Part shown: positions 32,737 through 41,550 of the stretch, in pieces
Numbering within the stretch: the first letter of the stretch is position 1
Layout: each line of letters starts with the position of its first letter
Assembly (NCBI RefSeq): GCF_900103785.1
Contig: NZ_FNHE01000008.1
Span: 212,664-276,663, forward strand
Origin: Geodermatophilus siccatus
GTDB taxonomy: Bacteria > Actinomycetota > Actinomycetes > Mycobacteriales > Geodermatophilaceae
Direction of reading: 5' to 3'
Length of the DNA stretch: 64,000 bases
Translations under genes and position numbers: made by a program
Notes under the pieces: model-generated
Database searches by the model: none
Told to the model about the DNA's origin: nothing
The model's input: the letters and a program-made list of their open reading frames with translations, nothing else

Positions 32737-34566
32737 ATGACCGGATACAACAACCACAACATCCCGGAAGCGGCGCACACCTTCATAGACCGCAACATCA
32801 GCGCCGGGATCCTGACGGTCGCCTTCGGCCCCCGCGGCAGTTGGGTCTGCGTTGCTGCGAATGGTGCATGTGACTCTCATGGTATTCCGCGGGGATGCAA
32901 GGACGCGTTGAGGGACTTCCTGCGGCGCGGCTTTCGGATTCGCTCGATCGCATTCCCTCCGCAAGGAGGTGATCGGTGGGTCGTCGTGGCGGACCAGGAC
33001 TACTCTGCTCAGGGCATTCCCGACGAGTGCATCCAGGTCATGGACACGTTCCGACGGAACAAGTGGCCGATGCGCCACATCGCGTTCCCTCCGTCGGGCG
33101 GCAACAGTTGGGTGATCGTGGGAACTGATCGCGTCTTCGCTCGGTCGATCGATGACGAGTGCTACCAGATCCTGAACAACCACATGCAGGGCCAACGGCC
33201 AGCCAGCGGCGTGTCGTTCACGCCCGATGGTGGATGGACCATCTTCGGCAGCGACGAGCCTTTCGCCCGTCGGATACATGATGATTGTTACCGACACTTG
33301 CGGGCCATCGCAGCGCAAGGCGACATGATCGATCACGTCTCGTTCGTTCCGGACGGTGACGGATACTCGATCATCGCCAACCAGGCGTCACCGTTCACCT
33401 CCCCCAATCTCATCCGCGTGTTCGAGAACAACTTCTTCCGGGATTCATCGGGCAAGGGCCACTCAGTGTGGGCCCGCATGGCTGCTCACGGCGTCCCCGG
33501 CGTCAGCGTCGCAATGGTGCTCGGTGGCGCCTTCGCGTGGCAGACCTCTTACGGAGTACTGGAGGCAGGGGGCCAGCAGTACGTCTACAATGACACGCCG
33601 TTTCAAGTAGCGTCGATCAGTAAACCGACTACCGCTGTCGGGGTCCTGCGGTCAGCGCAGGGTGCGGGCGCCAACATCGGACTCGACGACCCGGTGCAAC
33701 AACACACGACGTGGACGATCCCGGTGCAGGCTGGCGGTTCCGCCAGTTGGGTCAACGAGGCGACGGTCGCGCTGACACTCGCCCACGAGGGCGGATTCAA
33801 CGTGCCCGGATTCGGCGGATATCCCGACACGGGCACACAATTGCCGACACTCGACCAGATCCTTGCTGGTACACCCCCGGTGAACTCGCCCAAGATCGAG
33901 ATCATGACGCGGCCCGGTCCTCGGTTGTACTCGGGAGGGGGCTATGTTGCACTGCAGCGCATGATGCAGGACGTCACCGCGACCAACTTCGTCGACTGGA
34001 TGCAGTCCAACGTCCTCACCCCGCTCGGGATGAGTGGGTCGACCTTCGCGGTGACTCTGCCCCCGCAATTGTCCCGCGCCGCGACCGGGCACGTCGCGGG
34101 ACCAGTCGCTATCAATGGAAAGCGGAATCGCTACCCCGAGTCGGCCGCCGCGGGTCTGTACTCGAACGTCGGTGACCTCTGCAGGATCATCCTCATGCTG
34201 AACTCGGGGGGCAGTCTCGACGGCGTTCCCATCCTCACCAGGGCGATGCGCGATCGCATGTTGCTCGATGAGCTCGGCATCTCCCGTAGCGGTGCACTTG
34301 CCGCCCTGGACTGCATGTACGCACACGACGGGGTGAATGCTGGGTTCTACGCGCTCATGCGAGGGTACCCCAACTTGGGTTCAGGATTCGCGATCACGAC
34401 GAACGCCGATCATTCGGCGGGTGGTAGCGCCTTCGTCGCCGAAGTGGTTGCCGCGCTGGAGTACCTCTATCCGCGCGATCTGCTCCCTTCCGGCCACTCC
34501 GTCATCGGCCTCGACTCGGACCAGGTCTCTGCAGCAGCTCTCGACCTTGGCGTCGGAGGACGATGA
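32737..34566 (+). CDS. Beta-lactamase-family serine hydrolase with five N-terminal repeats
   Basis: The 609-residue protein has two parts. Residues 9-224 hold five repeats of about 42-45 residues (9-49, 50-93, 94-137, 138-179, 180-224), each of the form I-P/D-x-x-C-x(15)-I-x-x-I-A-F-P-P-x-G-G-x-x-W-V-V-V. Residues 225-609 form a class-C beta-lactamase/esterase domain with SISK (Ser293 nucleophile, Lys296), YSGGGY in the Tyr box and a late NADHSAGGS segment. ATG at 32737 has GGAG 6 bases upstream. There is no signal peptide, unlike most secreted relatives. Codon use is clearly less GC-biased than neighbours (many A/T third positions), pointing to transfer. The repeats may bind a ligand or cell surface; unknown. 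Confidence 0.85.
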   Translation: MTGYNNHNIPEAAHTFIDRNISAGILTVAFGPRGSWVCVAANGACDSHGIPRGCKDALRDFLRRGFRIRSIAFPPQGGDRWVVVADQDYSAQGIPDECIQVMDTFRRNKWPMRHIAFPPSGGNSWVIVGTDRVFARSIDDECYQILNNHMQGQRPASGVSFTPDGGWTIFGSDEPFARRIHDDCYRHLRAIAAQGDMIDHVSFVPDGDGYSIIANQASPFTSPNLIRVFENNFFRDSSGKGHSVWARMAAHGVPGVSVAMVLGGAFAWQTSYGVLEAGGQQYVYNDTPFQVASISKPTTAVGVLRSAQGAGANIGLDDPVQQHTTWTIPVQAGGSASWVNEATVALTLAHEGGFNVPGFGGYPDTGTQLPTLDQILAGTPPVNSPKIEIMTRPGPRLYSGGGYVALQRMMQDVTATNFVDWMQSNVLTPLGMSGSTFAVTLPPQLSRAATGHVAGPVAINGKRNRYPESAAAGLYSNVGDLCRIILMLNSGGSLDGVPILTRAMRDRMLLDELGISRSGALAALDCMYAHDGVNAGFYALMRGYPNLGSGFAITTNADHSAGGSAFVAEVVAALEYLYPRDLLPSGHSVIGLDSDQVSAAALDLGVGGR

Positions 34567-34655
34567 CCCGTACCACGCGGTCGTGCCGGAGAGCCCCGGA
34601 GACCTCGCCGCTCCCGCTCCAGCCTCGTGCCTGGGGGGAAGCCCGCTGGAACCGT

Positions 34656-34679
34656 GTCCCTGAGGCCGCCCTCAGGGAC
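34656..34679 (+). terminator. Hairpin terminator after the serine hydrolase
   Basis: A perfect 10-bp stem GTCCCTGAGG/CCTCAGGGAC with a CCGC loop, 89 bases beyond the stop and before the convergent methyltransferase. The remaining 34567-34842 gap shows no gene. Confidence 0.7.
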
Positions 34680-34842
34680 GATGACGAGCTCTGGAGGCCC
34701 GAGGGGCGGACACCGCGTGACCCACGGGAGCCCAGGCAGTGTCCGGGCCGTCATCGAGGCCGGTTCACCTGTGCGTCGAGGTGCCCGGCGTGACCTGTCC
34801 ATGACCGACGTGGCAGCAGACAGGGGGCCGGTGGGGTACCGC

Positions 34843-35664
34843 TCAGAAGCGGTAGTGCAGCACGACGGTCCCCTTGCGGGACCAGGACGTGCTGTGCGCG
34901 GCCAGCCGGTAGTACGTGCGGAGGGCTGCGGGGAACTGGGCGACCTCGGGTTCCCGAGGGATCAAGATCTCCCTGACCAGGGTCAGCGCCGGGTTCCAGC
35001 GTTCCGGGTCGTGCGGGTCGTCGGAGCCGGGGAACCTGATCAGGTCGGCGACGGACCGGGTGCCGCGGGTGTGCTTGATGGCCCAGATTGCGAACCGGGG
35101 ATAGCTGTTGAAGGCGATCTCCCCGCTGGGGAAGTGGCTCGTGAGCCGGTTCAGCAGGGCCACGACCTGGTCCAGGGTGAGGAACCCCAGCAGGCCGTCG
35201 GCGACGATCACCGCCGGCCGGTTCGAGGGGACGGCGGTCAGCCAGTCCGGATCCGTCACGTCCGCGCCGATCCCGTGAGCGTGCGCGCGATCCGGTACCA
35301 GGCCCGCTCGGGCGGCGATGACCGCGGGAGTGTCGACGTCGTACCAGTCGACGGTGGACGGCGGATCGATGCGCAGGACCCGGGTGTCCAGCCCTGCTCC
35401 CAGGTCCAGCCCGACGCCGTCCGGATGGCGAGCCAGGAACCGGGTCGCGATCTCGTCGAGCTTCTTGGCCCGCAGCGCGGCGTTCAGCATGAGGTTCGTG
35501 TCGATGTGCAGTCGGCGGTGGTCGTAGTCGAGCGTGCGGACGATCTCGTCGGCCATCGCATCACCGAGGACGGGATGCGGCGACCGGTTGTCCAGCGCCC
35601 TGCAGCAGAGCGTCAGGAACAGGCTGTCCTCGGTCGGCGTCAGGGCCGGCAGGGTGGTCGCCAT
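34843..35664 (-). CDS. SAM-dependent methyltransferase (LCM/Ppm1-like, polyketide O-methyltransferase type)
   Basis: The 273-residue protein has the SAM-binding motif VGLDLGAGLDTRVLRI (about 86-101). Then come WYDVDTPAVIAARAGLVP and VIVADGLLGFLTLDQVVALL, the pattern of the leucine carboxyl methyltransferase-like family. In actinobacteria members methylate polyketides or other small acids. ATG at 35664 is the natural start, with little upstream ribosome-binding signal. It stands alone, converging on the serine hydrolase. No biosynthetic cluster surrounds it, so the substrate is open. Confidence 0.8.
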   Translation of the reverse strand: MATTLPALTPTEDSLFLTLCCRALDNRSPHPVLGDAMADEIVRTLDYDHRRLHIDTNLMLNAALRAKKLDEIATRFLARHPDGVGLDLGAGLDTRVLRIDPPSTVDWYDVDTPAVIAARAGLVPDRAHAHGIGADVTDPDWLTAVPSNRPAVIVADGLLGFLTLDQVVALLNRLTSHFPSGEIAFNSYPRFAIWAIKHTRGTRSVADLIRFPGSDDPHDPERWNPALTLVREILIPREPEVAQFPAALRTYYRLAAHSTSWSRKGTVVLHYRF

Positions 35665-36331
35665 CGGTTCGGCCTCTCGTGCGTGCCGGCGTGCTCGTTG
35701 CTCGGCCCGTCTGCGGGTCCCCGTTGACCCCCCACGTACCCAAGCCCTCGGCCGCGGCCTGTCCCAGGGGCCTAGGGCACATCGGCGCCGCGTCCGATCG
35801 GGTGGACGTCTCGTCCTCCGCCCTGGTGCCGGAGCGACCGGCACCGGAGCGGACGGGTCCTCCGGCGGGGCCTCCCGCTGCGGAGCCCCTACTGGACCAG
35901 GCGCAGTGCGGGCGCTGCGGGAGCGCTGCCGGTGGCCGCGGCCGACCCTCCGGGGAGGACGGCGAGCGCCGGACGGAGGCTCACCAGGTGCCGTCCACCG
36001 AGCCTGGCCCGGAGGGATGCGTTCGCGTAGCCGGCGGGCAGCCGGTGGCACTCGTCGTGGGCGTGCGGCGACGTCGCAGCAGCAGCAGCGGGGCGCGGCG
36101 CCAGGTGGACGTAGGTGATGCTGTCCGCGGGGTCGTACGTCCTCACCTCGTCCTCGCCTCCTCCCGGACCCGCCGGTGCGGCGGCCGCGGTCTGCGGTGG
36201 CGACACCGGCGGTGCGAGCCGGACAGGAACAGCGTGGCAGTGGGGTACGACAGGAACCCGGCCCGATGCGAGCCGCCGGTGGGCCCGATGGGGCCGCGGA
36301 GCCGGGTGCCGTCACGACCCGTCGGTCGGGC
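35665..36331. other. Long gap with at most one small doubtful gene
   Basis: This 667-base stretch lies between the methyltransferase and the aminotransferase. It contains no RNA gene or repeat I can see. Apart from the small open frame at 35889-36146, its reading frames are Arg/Pro/Gly-rich composition shadows. It may hold decayed DNA and the methyltransferase promoter. Confidence 0.5.
35889..36146 (-). CDS. Doubtful small hypothetical protein
   Basis: The 85-codon frame begins GTG at 36146 after a GGAGG 10 bases upstream and reads VRTYDPADSITYVHLAPRP, then HDECHRLPAGYANASLRARL. The first 60 residues look protein-like, with mixed composition and not just Arg/Pro/Ala. The tail is Ala/Gly/Ser-rich. 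No family is recognised. It could be a real small gene or a chance frame in a gap. Confidence 0.3.
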   Translation of the reverse strand: MRTYDPADSITYVHLAPRPAAAAATSPHAHDECHRLPAGYANASLRARLGGRHLVSLRPALAVLPGGSAAATGSAPAAPALRLVQ

Positions 36332-37492
36332 TCAGCGAGCGGTCAGCGCGGCGCCCATCTGCTCGACGGCCTGCACCAGCACCGGCCGCGGGGTCGCGAC
36401 GTTGAGCCGGGCGAAGCCCGTGCCCGCCACCCCGCACAGGGCGCCGTCGGTCAAGGCCACCCCGGCCCGCTCGAGGAAGAACGCGCCCGGCTCGGGCAGC
36501 TCCAGCTCCCGGCAGTCCAACCAGGCCAGGTAGGTGCCCTCGGGTGGGGTGTACCGGACGCCGGGCAGGTGCTCGGCGACGAGGTCGGCGAGCAGCCGGC
36601 GGTTGCCGTCCAGGTACGCCAGGACGTCGTCCAGCCAGCCGGCGCCGCCGGTGTAGGCGGCGGTGTTCGCCAGGACGCCGAGGGTCGAGGCGCCGTGCTC
36701 GGCGTGCGGGCCCACCCGCGCCCACAGGTCGGCGTCGGCGTCGTTGGAGAGCACCAGCTGGGCGCACTTCAGACCGGGCAGGTTCCACGCCTTGGACGCC
36801 GAGGTCGCGCTGACCGCGTGCCCGGCCGGGACCTCGCCGAGCGAGGCGTAGGGCACGTGCCGGTGTCCCTCGTACACCAGCGGCGCGTGGATCTCGTCGG
36901 AGAACACCCTGCCGCCGTGCCGCTCGACCACCTCGGCGACCGCCGTCATCTCCGCGGGCTCCAGCACCCGCCCGATCGGGTTGTGCGGGTTGCAGAGCAC
37001 CAGCAGGTGGCCGCCGGCCCGGAACGCGGCGTCGAGCGCGTCGAGGTCGTAGACGTACCGGTCGCCGTCCCGCGCCATCGGCACCTGGACGACCTCGCGG
37101 CCCAACGCCGGTGGCAGCGTGAGGAAGGGCATGTAGGCCGGCGTCGGCAGGACGACCGGGCTGCCCGGTCGGGAGAAGTGCTCGATCGCCGCGGCCAGCC
37201 CGGCGAGGACGTCTGCCACCGGGCGCACCCGCTCCGACGGCACCGTCCAGCCGTACCGGTCGGCCGACCACGCCGCGTACGCCTCCGACATGCCCTGCAG
37301 CAGCGCCGGCGACAGGTAGCCGAAGGCCGCGCCGTCCACGGCCGCGTGCAGCGCCTCGGTGACCGCCGGCGCGGTGCCGAAGTCCATCTCCGCCACGAAC
37401 GCCCCGATCGCCTCGGGGAACAGCGACCACTTGAGGCCGCCGCGGCGCCGCAGCTCCCCGACGGTCAGCTCGTCGAACCCGGCGTCAGCCAC
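36332..37492 (-). CDS. MalY/PatB-type aminotransferase (probable cystathionine beta-lyase)
   Basis: The 386-residue fold-type I PLP enzyme starts with the MalY/PatB pattern LKWSLFPEAIGAFVAEMDFGTAP. It carries LLVLCNPHNPIGRVL, VFSDEIHAPLVYEG (Asp for the pyridine nitrogen) and the Schiff-base lysine in SATSASKAWNLPGLK (about residue 233). MalY/PatB enzymes cleave C-S bonds in cystathionine or cysteine conjugates. GTG at 37492 overlaps the end of the upstream dehydrogenase by 8 bases, so they form one transcript even though the functions differ. Confidence 0.85.
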   Translation of the reverse strand: MADAGFDELTVGELRRRGGLKWSLFPEAIGAFVAEMDFGTAPAVTEALHAAVDGAAFGYLSPALLQGMSEAYAAWSADRYGWTVPSERVRPVADVLAGLAAAIEHFSRPGSPVVLPTPAYMPFLTLPPALGREVVQVPMARDGDRYVYDLDALDAAFRAGGHLLVLCNPHNPIGRVLEPAEMTAVAEVVERHGGRVFSDEIHAPLVYEGHRHVPYASLGEVPAGHAVSATSASKAWNLPGLKCAQLVLSNDADADLWARVGPHAEHGASTLGVLANTAAYTGGAGWLDDVLAYLDGNRRLLADLVAEHLPGVRYTPPEGTYLAWLDCRELELPEPGAFFLERAGVALTDGALCGVAGTGFARLNVATPRPVLVQAVEQMGAALTAR

Positions 37493-40328
37493 GGGGAGCC
37501 CGGGCGAGCAGCTGGGCCAGGTGCAGGCCGTCGCGGCCGGCGAGCTGGTCGAGCTGGGTGCGGCAGGAGAACCCGTCGGCGAGGACGACGGCGTCCGGCC
37601 CCGCGGCCCGGACGGCGGGCAGCAGCTGGTGCTCGGCGATCGCCACCGACACCTCGTGGTGGCCGCGTTCGACGCCCCAGTTGCCGGCCAGCCCGCAGCA
37701 CCCGCCGACCCGGGTCACCGTGGCGCCGGCCTCGCGCAGCAGCCGCTCGTCGGTGGCCCACCCGAGGACGGCGTGGTGGTGGCAGTGCGGCTGGGCGACG
37801 ACCTCCACCCCGGCCAGGGACGGCGGCGTCCAGCCCGGGGTCCCGCGCAGCAGCTCGGCCAGCGTGCGGGTGCCCGCGGCGACCCGCTCCGCAGCCGATC
37901 CGCCGACCAGCTCCAGGGCCTCGTGCCGCAGCACCGCGGTGCACGAGGGCTCCACGCCGACCACCGGGATGCCGTCGTCCACCAGCGGGGCGAGCAGCTC
38001 GACGGTGCGGCCCAGGGTGCGGCGCGCGGCGTCCAGCTGGCCGGTGGTGATCCAGGTCAGCCCGCAGCACGCCTCGGCCGGCGGCACCTGCACCCGGTAG
38101 CCGGCGTCCTCCAGCACGGCTGCCGTGGCGAGGGCGACCTCGGGATCGAAGTGGTCGGTGAACGAGTCGACCCAGAGGGCGACCGGCGGCCCGTCCCCGG
38201 CCGTCGCGGGCCGCTCCGCCCACGTCTCCCGGAAGGTGCGTGTGGCGAACGCCGGCAGCGAGCGGCGCTGGTCGACGCCGGCGCCCCACCTGGCCAGCCG
38301 GCCGCCGAGGCGCGACCTGGTGACCGCGTTGGCCAGCCGGGGCGCGCGGGCGGCGACGTCGGCCCAGCGCGGCAGCCAGCCCAGCGTGTAGTGCGAGCGG
38401 GGGCGCAGCCGGCGGCGGTAGCTCTGGTGCAGCACCTCGGCCTTGTAGGAGGCCATGTCCACACCGGTCGGGCAGTCCCGTGAGCAGCCCTTGCACGACA
38501 GGCACAGGTCGAGGGCCTCGTGCACCTCCGGCGAGCGCCAGTCCCGCACCGGCCCGCCCGGGGCGAGCATCTCCTGCAGCACGCGCGCCCGGCCGCGGGT
38601 GGTGTCCTTCTCCTCGCGGGTCGCCGGCCACGACGGGCACATCACCCCGCCGCCGGCCTGCAGGTCGGCCCGGCACTTGCCGACGCCGGTGCAGCGGTGC
38701 ACCGCGGCGGAGAAGTCGCCGCCGTCGTGCCGGTAGGCCAGCGCGAGGCCGGTGTTCCGGCGCGGCGCGGCGGCCACCCGGATGTCGTCCTCGACCCGCG
38801 CCGGGCGCACCAGCACGCCGGGGTTGAGCACGTCGTCGGGGTCGAACAGGCCCTTCACCCGCTCGAACAGGCCGAGCACGTGCGGCGAGTACATGGACGA
38901 CAGCAGCTCGCTGCGCGCCCGGCCGTCACCGTGCTCGCCGGACACCGAGCCGCCGTAGCGGGCCACCAGCGTCGCGGCGTCGGTCACGAAGGCCCGGTAG
39001 GCCTCGCGGCCGCGGTCGGGGTGGGCGGGGGAGCGAGCCCCGAGCGGGAAGTCGATCCGCACGTGCACGCAGCCGTCGCCGAAGTGGCCGTACGGGACGC
39101 CCTGCAGCCCGTGCCGGTCCAGCAGCGCCTCGAACTCGCGCAGGTAGGCGCCCAGCTGCTCGACCGGCACGGCGGCGTCCTCCCAGCCGGCGTGCGCGGG
39201 CCGGCCGTCGGAGGTGCGGGCGGCCAGGCCGGCGCCGTCCTCGCGGATCCGCCAGATCGCCGCGGCTTCCGCGACGTCGGTGACCACCATCGCGTCCACC
39301 GCGCCGGCGTCGCCCAGCACGCCCTTCGCCTTGGCCTCGACCTCGGCGACGCTGTCGCCGGTCAGCTCGACGATCAGCCAGCCGTCGCCGCGGGGCAGGT
39401 CCGGGACGACGGCCGCGGGGACGTCGCGCAGCCGCTGCACGATCCGCTGGTCGAGGCCCTCCACGGCGGTCGGCTCGTGCGGCAGCAGCCCGGGGGTGGC
39501 GTCGGCGGCCTCGGCCATCGACGGGTAGCCGAGGACCACCAGGCCGCGGAAGGGGGCGTCGGTGACCAGCCGGACCGTGGCGCCGAGCACCACCGCGAGG
39601 GTCCCCTCGCTGCCGACCAGCGCGCGGGCGACGTCGAAGCCGCGCTCGGGCAGCAGGTGCTCCAGCGAGTAGCCCGAGACCTGCCGGCCGAAGCGGCCGA
39701 GCTCCGTGCGGATCGCCGCCAGCTCCCCGTCCACGAGCGAGCGCAGCTCGTCGAGCACCGCGCCGCTCACCGCGCCGTCCGGCCCGAGCCGCAGCCGCCG
39801 GCCGGCGCCGGTGACGACGTCGAGGCCGACCACGTTGTCCGACGTCCGGCCGTAGCCCAGGGCCCGCGACCCGCAGGCGTTGTTGCCGATCATCCCGCCG
39901 ATCGTGCAGCGGTTGTGCGTGCTCGGGTCGGGGCCGAACCGCAGCCCGTGCGGCCGGGCCGCGGTCTGCAGCGCCGCCTGCACCACGCCGGGGTCGACGG
40001 TCGCCGTCCGGCCCTCGGGGTCGATGCCGTGGACGCGGGACAGGTACCGGCTGGTGTCGAGGACGACGCCCGGGCCGACCGCGTTGCCGGCGATCGAGGT
40101 GCCCGCGCCCCGGGCGGTGAGGGGCACGCCGAGGTCGCGGCAGACGGCGAGGGTCGCCTCGATCTCGTCGGGGTGCCGCGGGCGCACCACCGCGCGGGGC
40201 AGCACCCGGTACAGCGAGCCGTCGGAGGAGTACAGCGCCCGGGCCAGGCCGGAGTCGTCGACGTCGCCGACCCCCGCGCGGCGCAGCGCCTCGGTCAGGT
40301 CGGTCGCCACGTCCGGTGCCAGCGTCAT
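37485..40328 (-). CDS. FAD/Fe-S oxidase, D-lactate dehydrogenase or glycolate-oxidase type (GlcD-GlcF fusion)
   Basis: The 947-residue protein joins three modules. Residues about 35-260 are the FAD-binding PCMH domain (PLTARGAGTSIAGNAVGPGVV and GGMIGNNACGSRALGYGRTSDN). Residues about 270-530 are the FAD-oxidase C-terminal domain with FGDGCVHVRIDF and VSGEHGDGRARS. The end is an Fe-S and CCG part: CLSCKGCSRDCP (about 615-626), EACCGLTW and GCCGLAGNWG. Such fusions oxidise D-lactate, D-2-hydroxyglutarate or glycolate and pass electrons to quinone. ATG at 40328 follows GAGGGAG. With lutABC the window would oxidise both lactate isomers. Substrate is by family, not proven. Confidence 0.88.
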   Translation of the reverse strand: MTLAPDVATDLTEALRRAGVGDVDDSGLARALYSSDGSLYRVLPRAVVRPRHPDEIEATLAVCRDLGVPLTARGAGTSIAGNAVGPGVVLDTSRYLSRVHGIDPEGRTATVDPGVVQAALQTAARPHGLRFGPDPSTHNRCTIGGMIGNNACGSRALGYGRTSDNVVGLDVVTGAGRRLRLGPDGAVSGAVLDELRSLVDGELAAIRTELGRFGRQVSGYSLEHLLPERGFDVARALVGSEGTLAVVLGATVRLVTDAPFRGLVVLGYPSMAEAADATPGLLPHEPTAVEGLDQRIVQRLRDVPAAVVPDLPRGDGWLIVELTGDSVAEVEAKAKGVLGDAGAVDAMVVTDVAEAAAIWRIREDGAGLAARTSDGRPAHAGWEDAAVPVEQLGAYLREFEALLDRHGLQGVPYGHFGDGCVHVRIDFPLGARSPAHPDRGREAYRAFVTDAATLVARYGGSVSGEHGDGRARSELLSSMYSPHVLGLFERVKGLFDPDDVLNPGVLVRPARVEDDIRVAAAPRRNTGLALAYRHDGGDFSAAVHRCTGVGKCRADLQAGGGVMCPSWPATREEKDTTRGRARVLQEMLAPGGPVRDWRSPEVHEALDLCLSCKGCSRDCPTGVDMASYKAEVLHQSYRRRLRPRSHYTLGWLPRWADVAARAPRLANAVTRSRLGGRLARWGAGVDQRRSLPAFATRTFRETWAERPATAGDGPPVALWVDSFTDHFDPEVALATAAVLEDAGYRVQVPPAEACCGLTWITTGQLDAARRTLGRTVELLAPLVDDGIPVVGVEPSCTAVLRHEALELVGGSAAERVAAGTRTLAELLRGTPGWTPPSLAGVEVVAQPHCHHHAVLGWATDERLLREAGATVTRVGGCCGLAGNWGVERGHHEVSVAIAEHQLLPAVRAAGPDAVVLADGFSCRTQLDQLAGRDGLHLAQLLARAPRG

Positions 40329-40436
40329 CAGCGCTCCCTCGTCGGCGTCGGTGCCTCCCTCCTTGTACACCGCACCGGCCCGTCGGCGGGACGTCGGCCC
40401 CTGGTCCGCCCGGCCGGTGCCCACCAGCCTGGACGG

Positions 40437-40886
40437 GTGGCCTTCGACGTCGAGCGGCTGCTGCGGCTGTGGTCGGACCCCCTGCCGGGGGACGACGCCG
40501 CCGCGGCCGACGCCTTCCGCGAGCTGTACGCCGACCCGGTGACGGTCAACGGCGCGCCGATCGGCGCGGTCGACCTGGTGGCCCGGGCCAGGGCGGTGCA
40601 GCACACGTTCGAGCCGGTGCGGCGCGAGGTGCTGTCGGTCGTCGAGGAGGGGGACCGGGTCGCCGTCGCCTTCCGGATGGGCGGCCGTCAGGTCGGCACC
40701 TGGACGACGTCCGCCGGTCCGCTACCGGCCACCGGGCGGGAGTTCTGGCTGCGGGTGGTCGACGTCCTCACCCTCGCCGACGGGCGGATCACCGACATCG
40801 TCATGGTCGCCGACGAGCTGGGGGTCCTGGTCGCCCTGGACGCCGTCCGGCTGCGCACCCCCGCCGACGCGGTGACCGGCGACTGA
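40437..40886 (+). CDS. SnoaL/NTF2-like small protein
   Basis: The 149-residue protein follows the NTF2 fold: VERLLRLWSDPLPGDDAAAADAFRELYADPVTVNGAPI, then GDRVAVAFRMGGRQVGTW and REFWLRVVDVLTLADGRITDIVMVADELGVLVAL. This is a SnoaL-like ligand-binding or cyclase/isomerase cone. GTG at 40437 gives the usual N-terminus but has only a weak ribosome-binding site. It is divergent from the FAD oxidase with a 108-base shared promoter region. The function is not known. Confidence 0.7.
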   Translation: MAFDVERLLRLWSDPLPGDDAAAADAFRELYADPVTVNGAPIGAVDLVARARAVQHTFEPVRREVLSVVEEGDRVAVAFRMGGRQVGTWTTSAGPLPATGREFWLRVVDVLTLADGRITDIVMVADELGVLVALDAVRLRTPADAVTGD

Positions 40887-41034
40887 GTCCGCCCGTGTCC
40901 GGCGCGCGGCGTCCGGGTTGACGCGCGACCGGCGCCGCGCCAGGGTCGCCTGGCCAGACGGACCCAGCTGGGGACGACAGACCGTCGCTGCTCGGCCGCT
41001 CCAGGCGCTGGGGTCCCACCGAGGGAGGGCGTCC

Positions 41035-41544
41035 GTGGAAGTCGACGTGATCGTCGAGATCCCCAAGGGATCCCGGAACAAGTACGAGTACGACCAGCAG
41101 CTCGGCCGGATCCGGCTCGACCGGATGCTGTTCACCGCGACCGGCTATCCGGGCGACTACGGGTTCGTCCCCGACACGCTGGCCGAGGACGGCGACCCCA
41201 TCGACGCCCTCCTGCTCCTCAACGAGCCCACCTTCCCCGGCTGCCTGGTCCGCGCCCGGGTCATCGCCGTGTTCTGGGTGCACGACAAACGGGGCCCGGA
41301 CGCCAAGCTGCTGTGCGTTCCCGCGACCGACCCGCGGCACCTGCACCTGCAGGAGCTGGAGGACGTGCCGATGCACCAGATCGCCGAGATCTGGCACTTC
41401 TTCGAGATCTACGAGGCCCTCGCACCCGACAAGTCGGCCGAGACCCGCGGGTGGGAGCGCCGGGCGAAGGCGATCGAGGCGCTGGAGGACGCGCAGCGCA
41501 GGTTCGCCGACGGGCTCCCCGCGGCGACCGGCACGGAGGGCTGA
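41035..41544 (+). CDS. ppa: Inorganic pyrophosphatase
   Basis: The 169-residue family I enzyme splits pyrophosphate, pulling biosynthetic reactions forward. The motif EIPKGSRNKYEYDQQLGRIRLDR, the YPGDYGFVPDTL block and the metal-binding signature DGDPIDALLLL (D-x-D-P-x-D) are all present. GTG at 41035 follows GAGGGAGGG. It converges on the NAD-binding protein at 41551, with 6 bases between stops. The length is normal for the actinobacterial hexameric enzyme. Confidence 0.95.
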   Translation: MEVDVIVEIPKGSRNKYEYDQQLGRIRLDRMLFTATGYPGDYGFVPDTLAEDGDPIDALLLLNEPTFPGCLVRARVIAVFWVHDKRGPDAKLLCVPATDPRHLHLQELEDVPMHQIAEIWHFFEIYEALAPDKSAETRGWERRAKAIEALEDAQRRFADGLPAATGTEG

Positions 41545-41550
41545 GCGAGG

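Noticed and set aside
32504..32740. A 78-codon frame before the serine hydrolase
   Set aside because: It overlaps the hydrolase start, has no family resemblance, and the region looks like a promoter gap.
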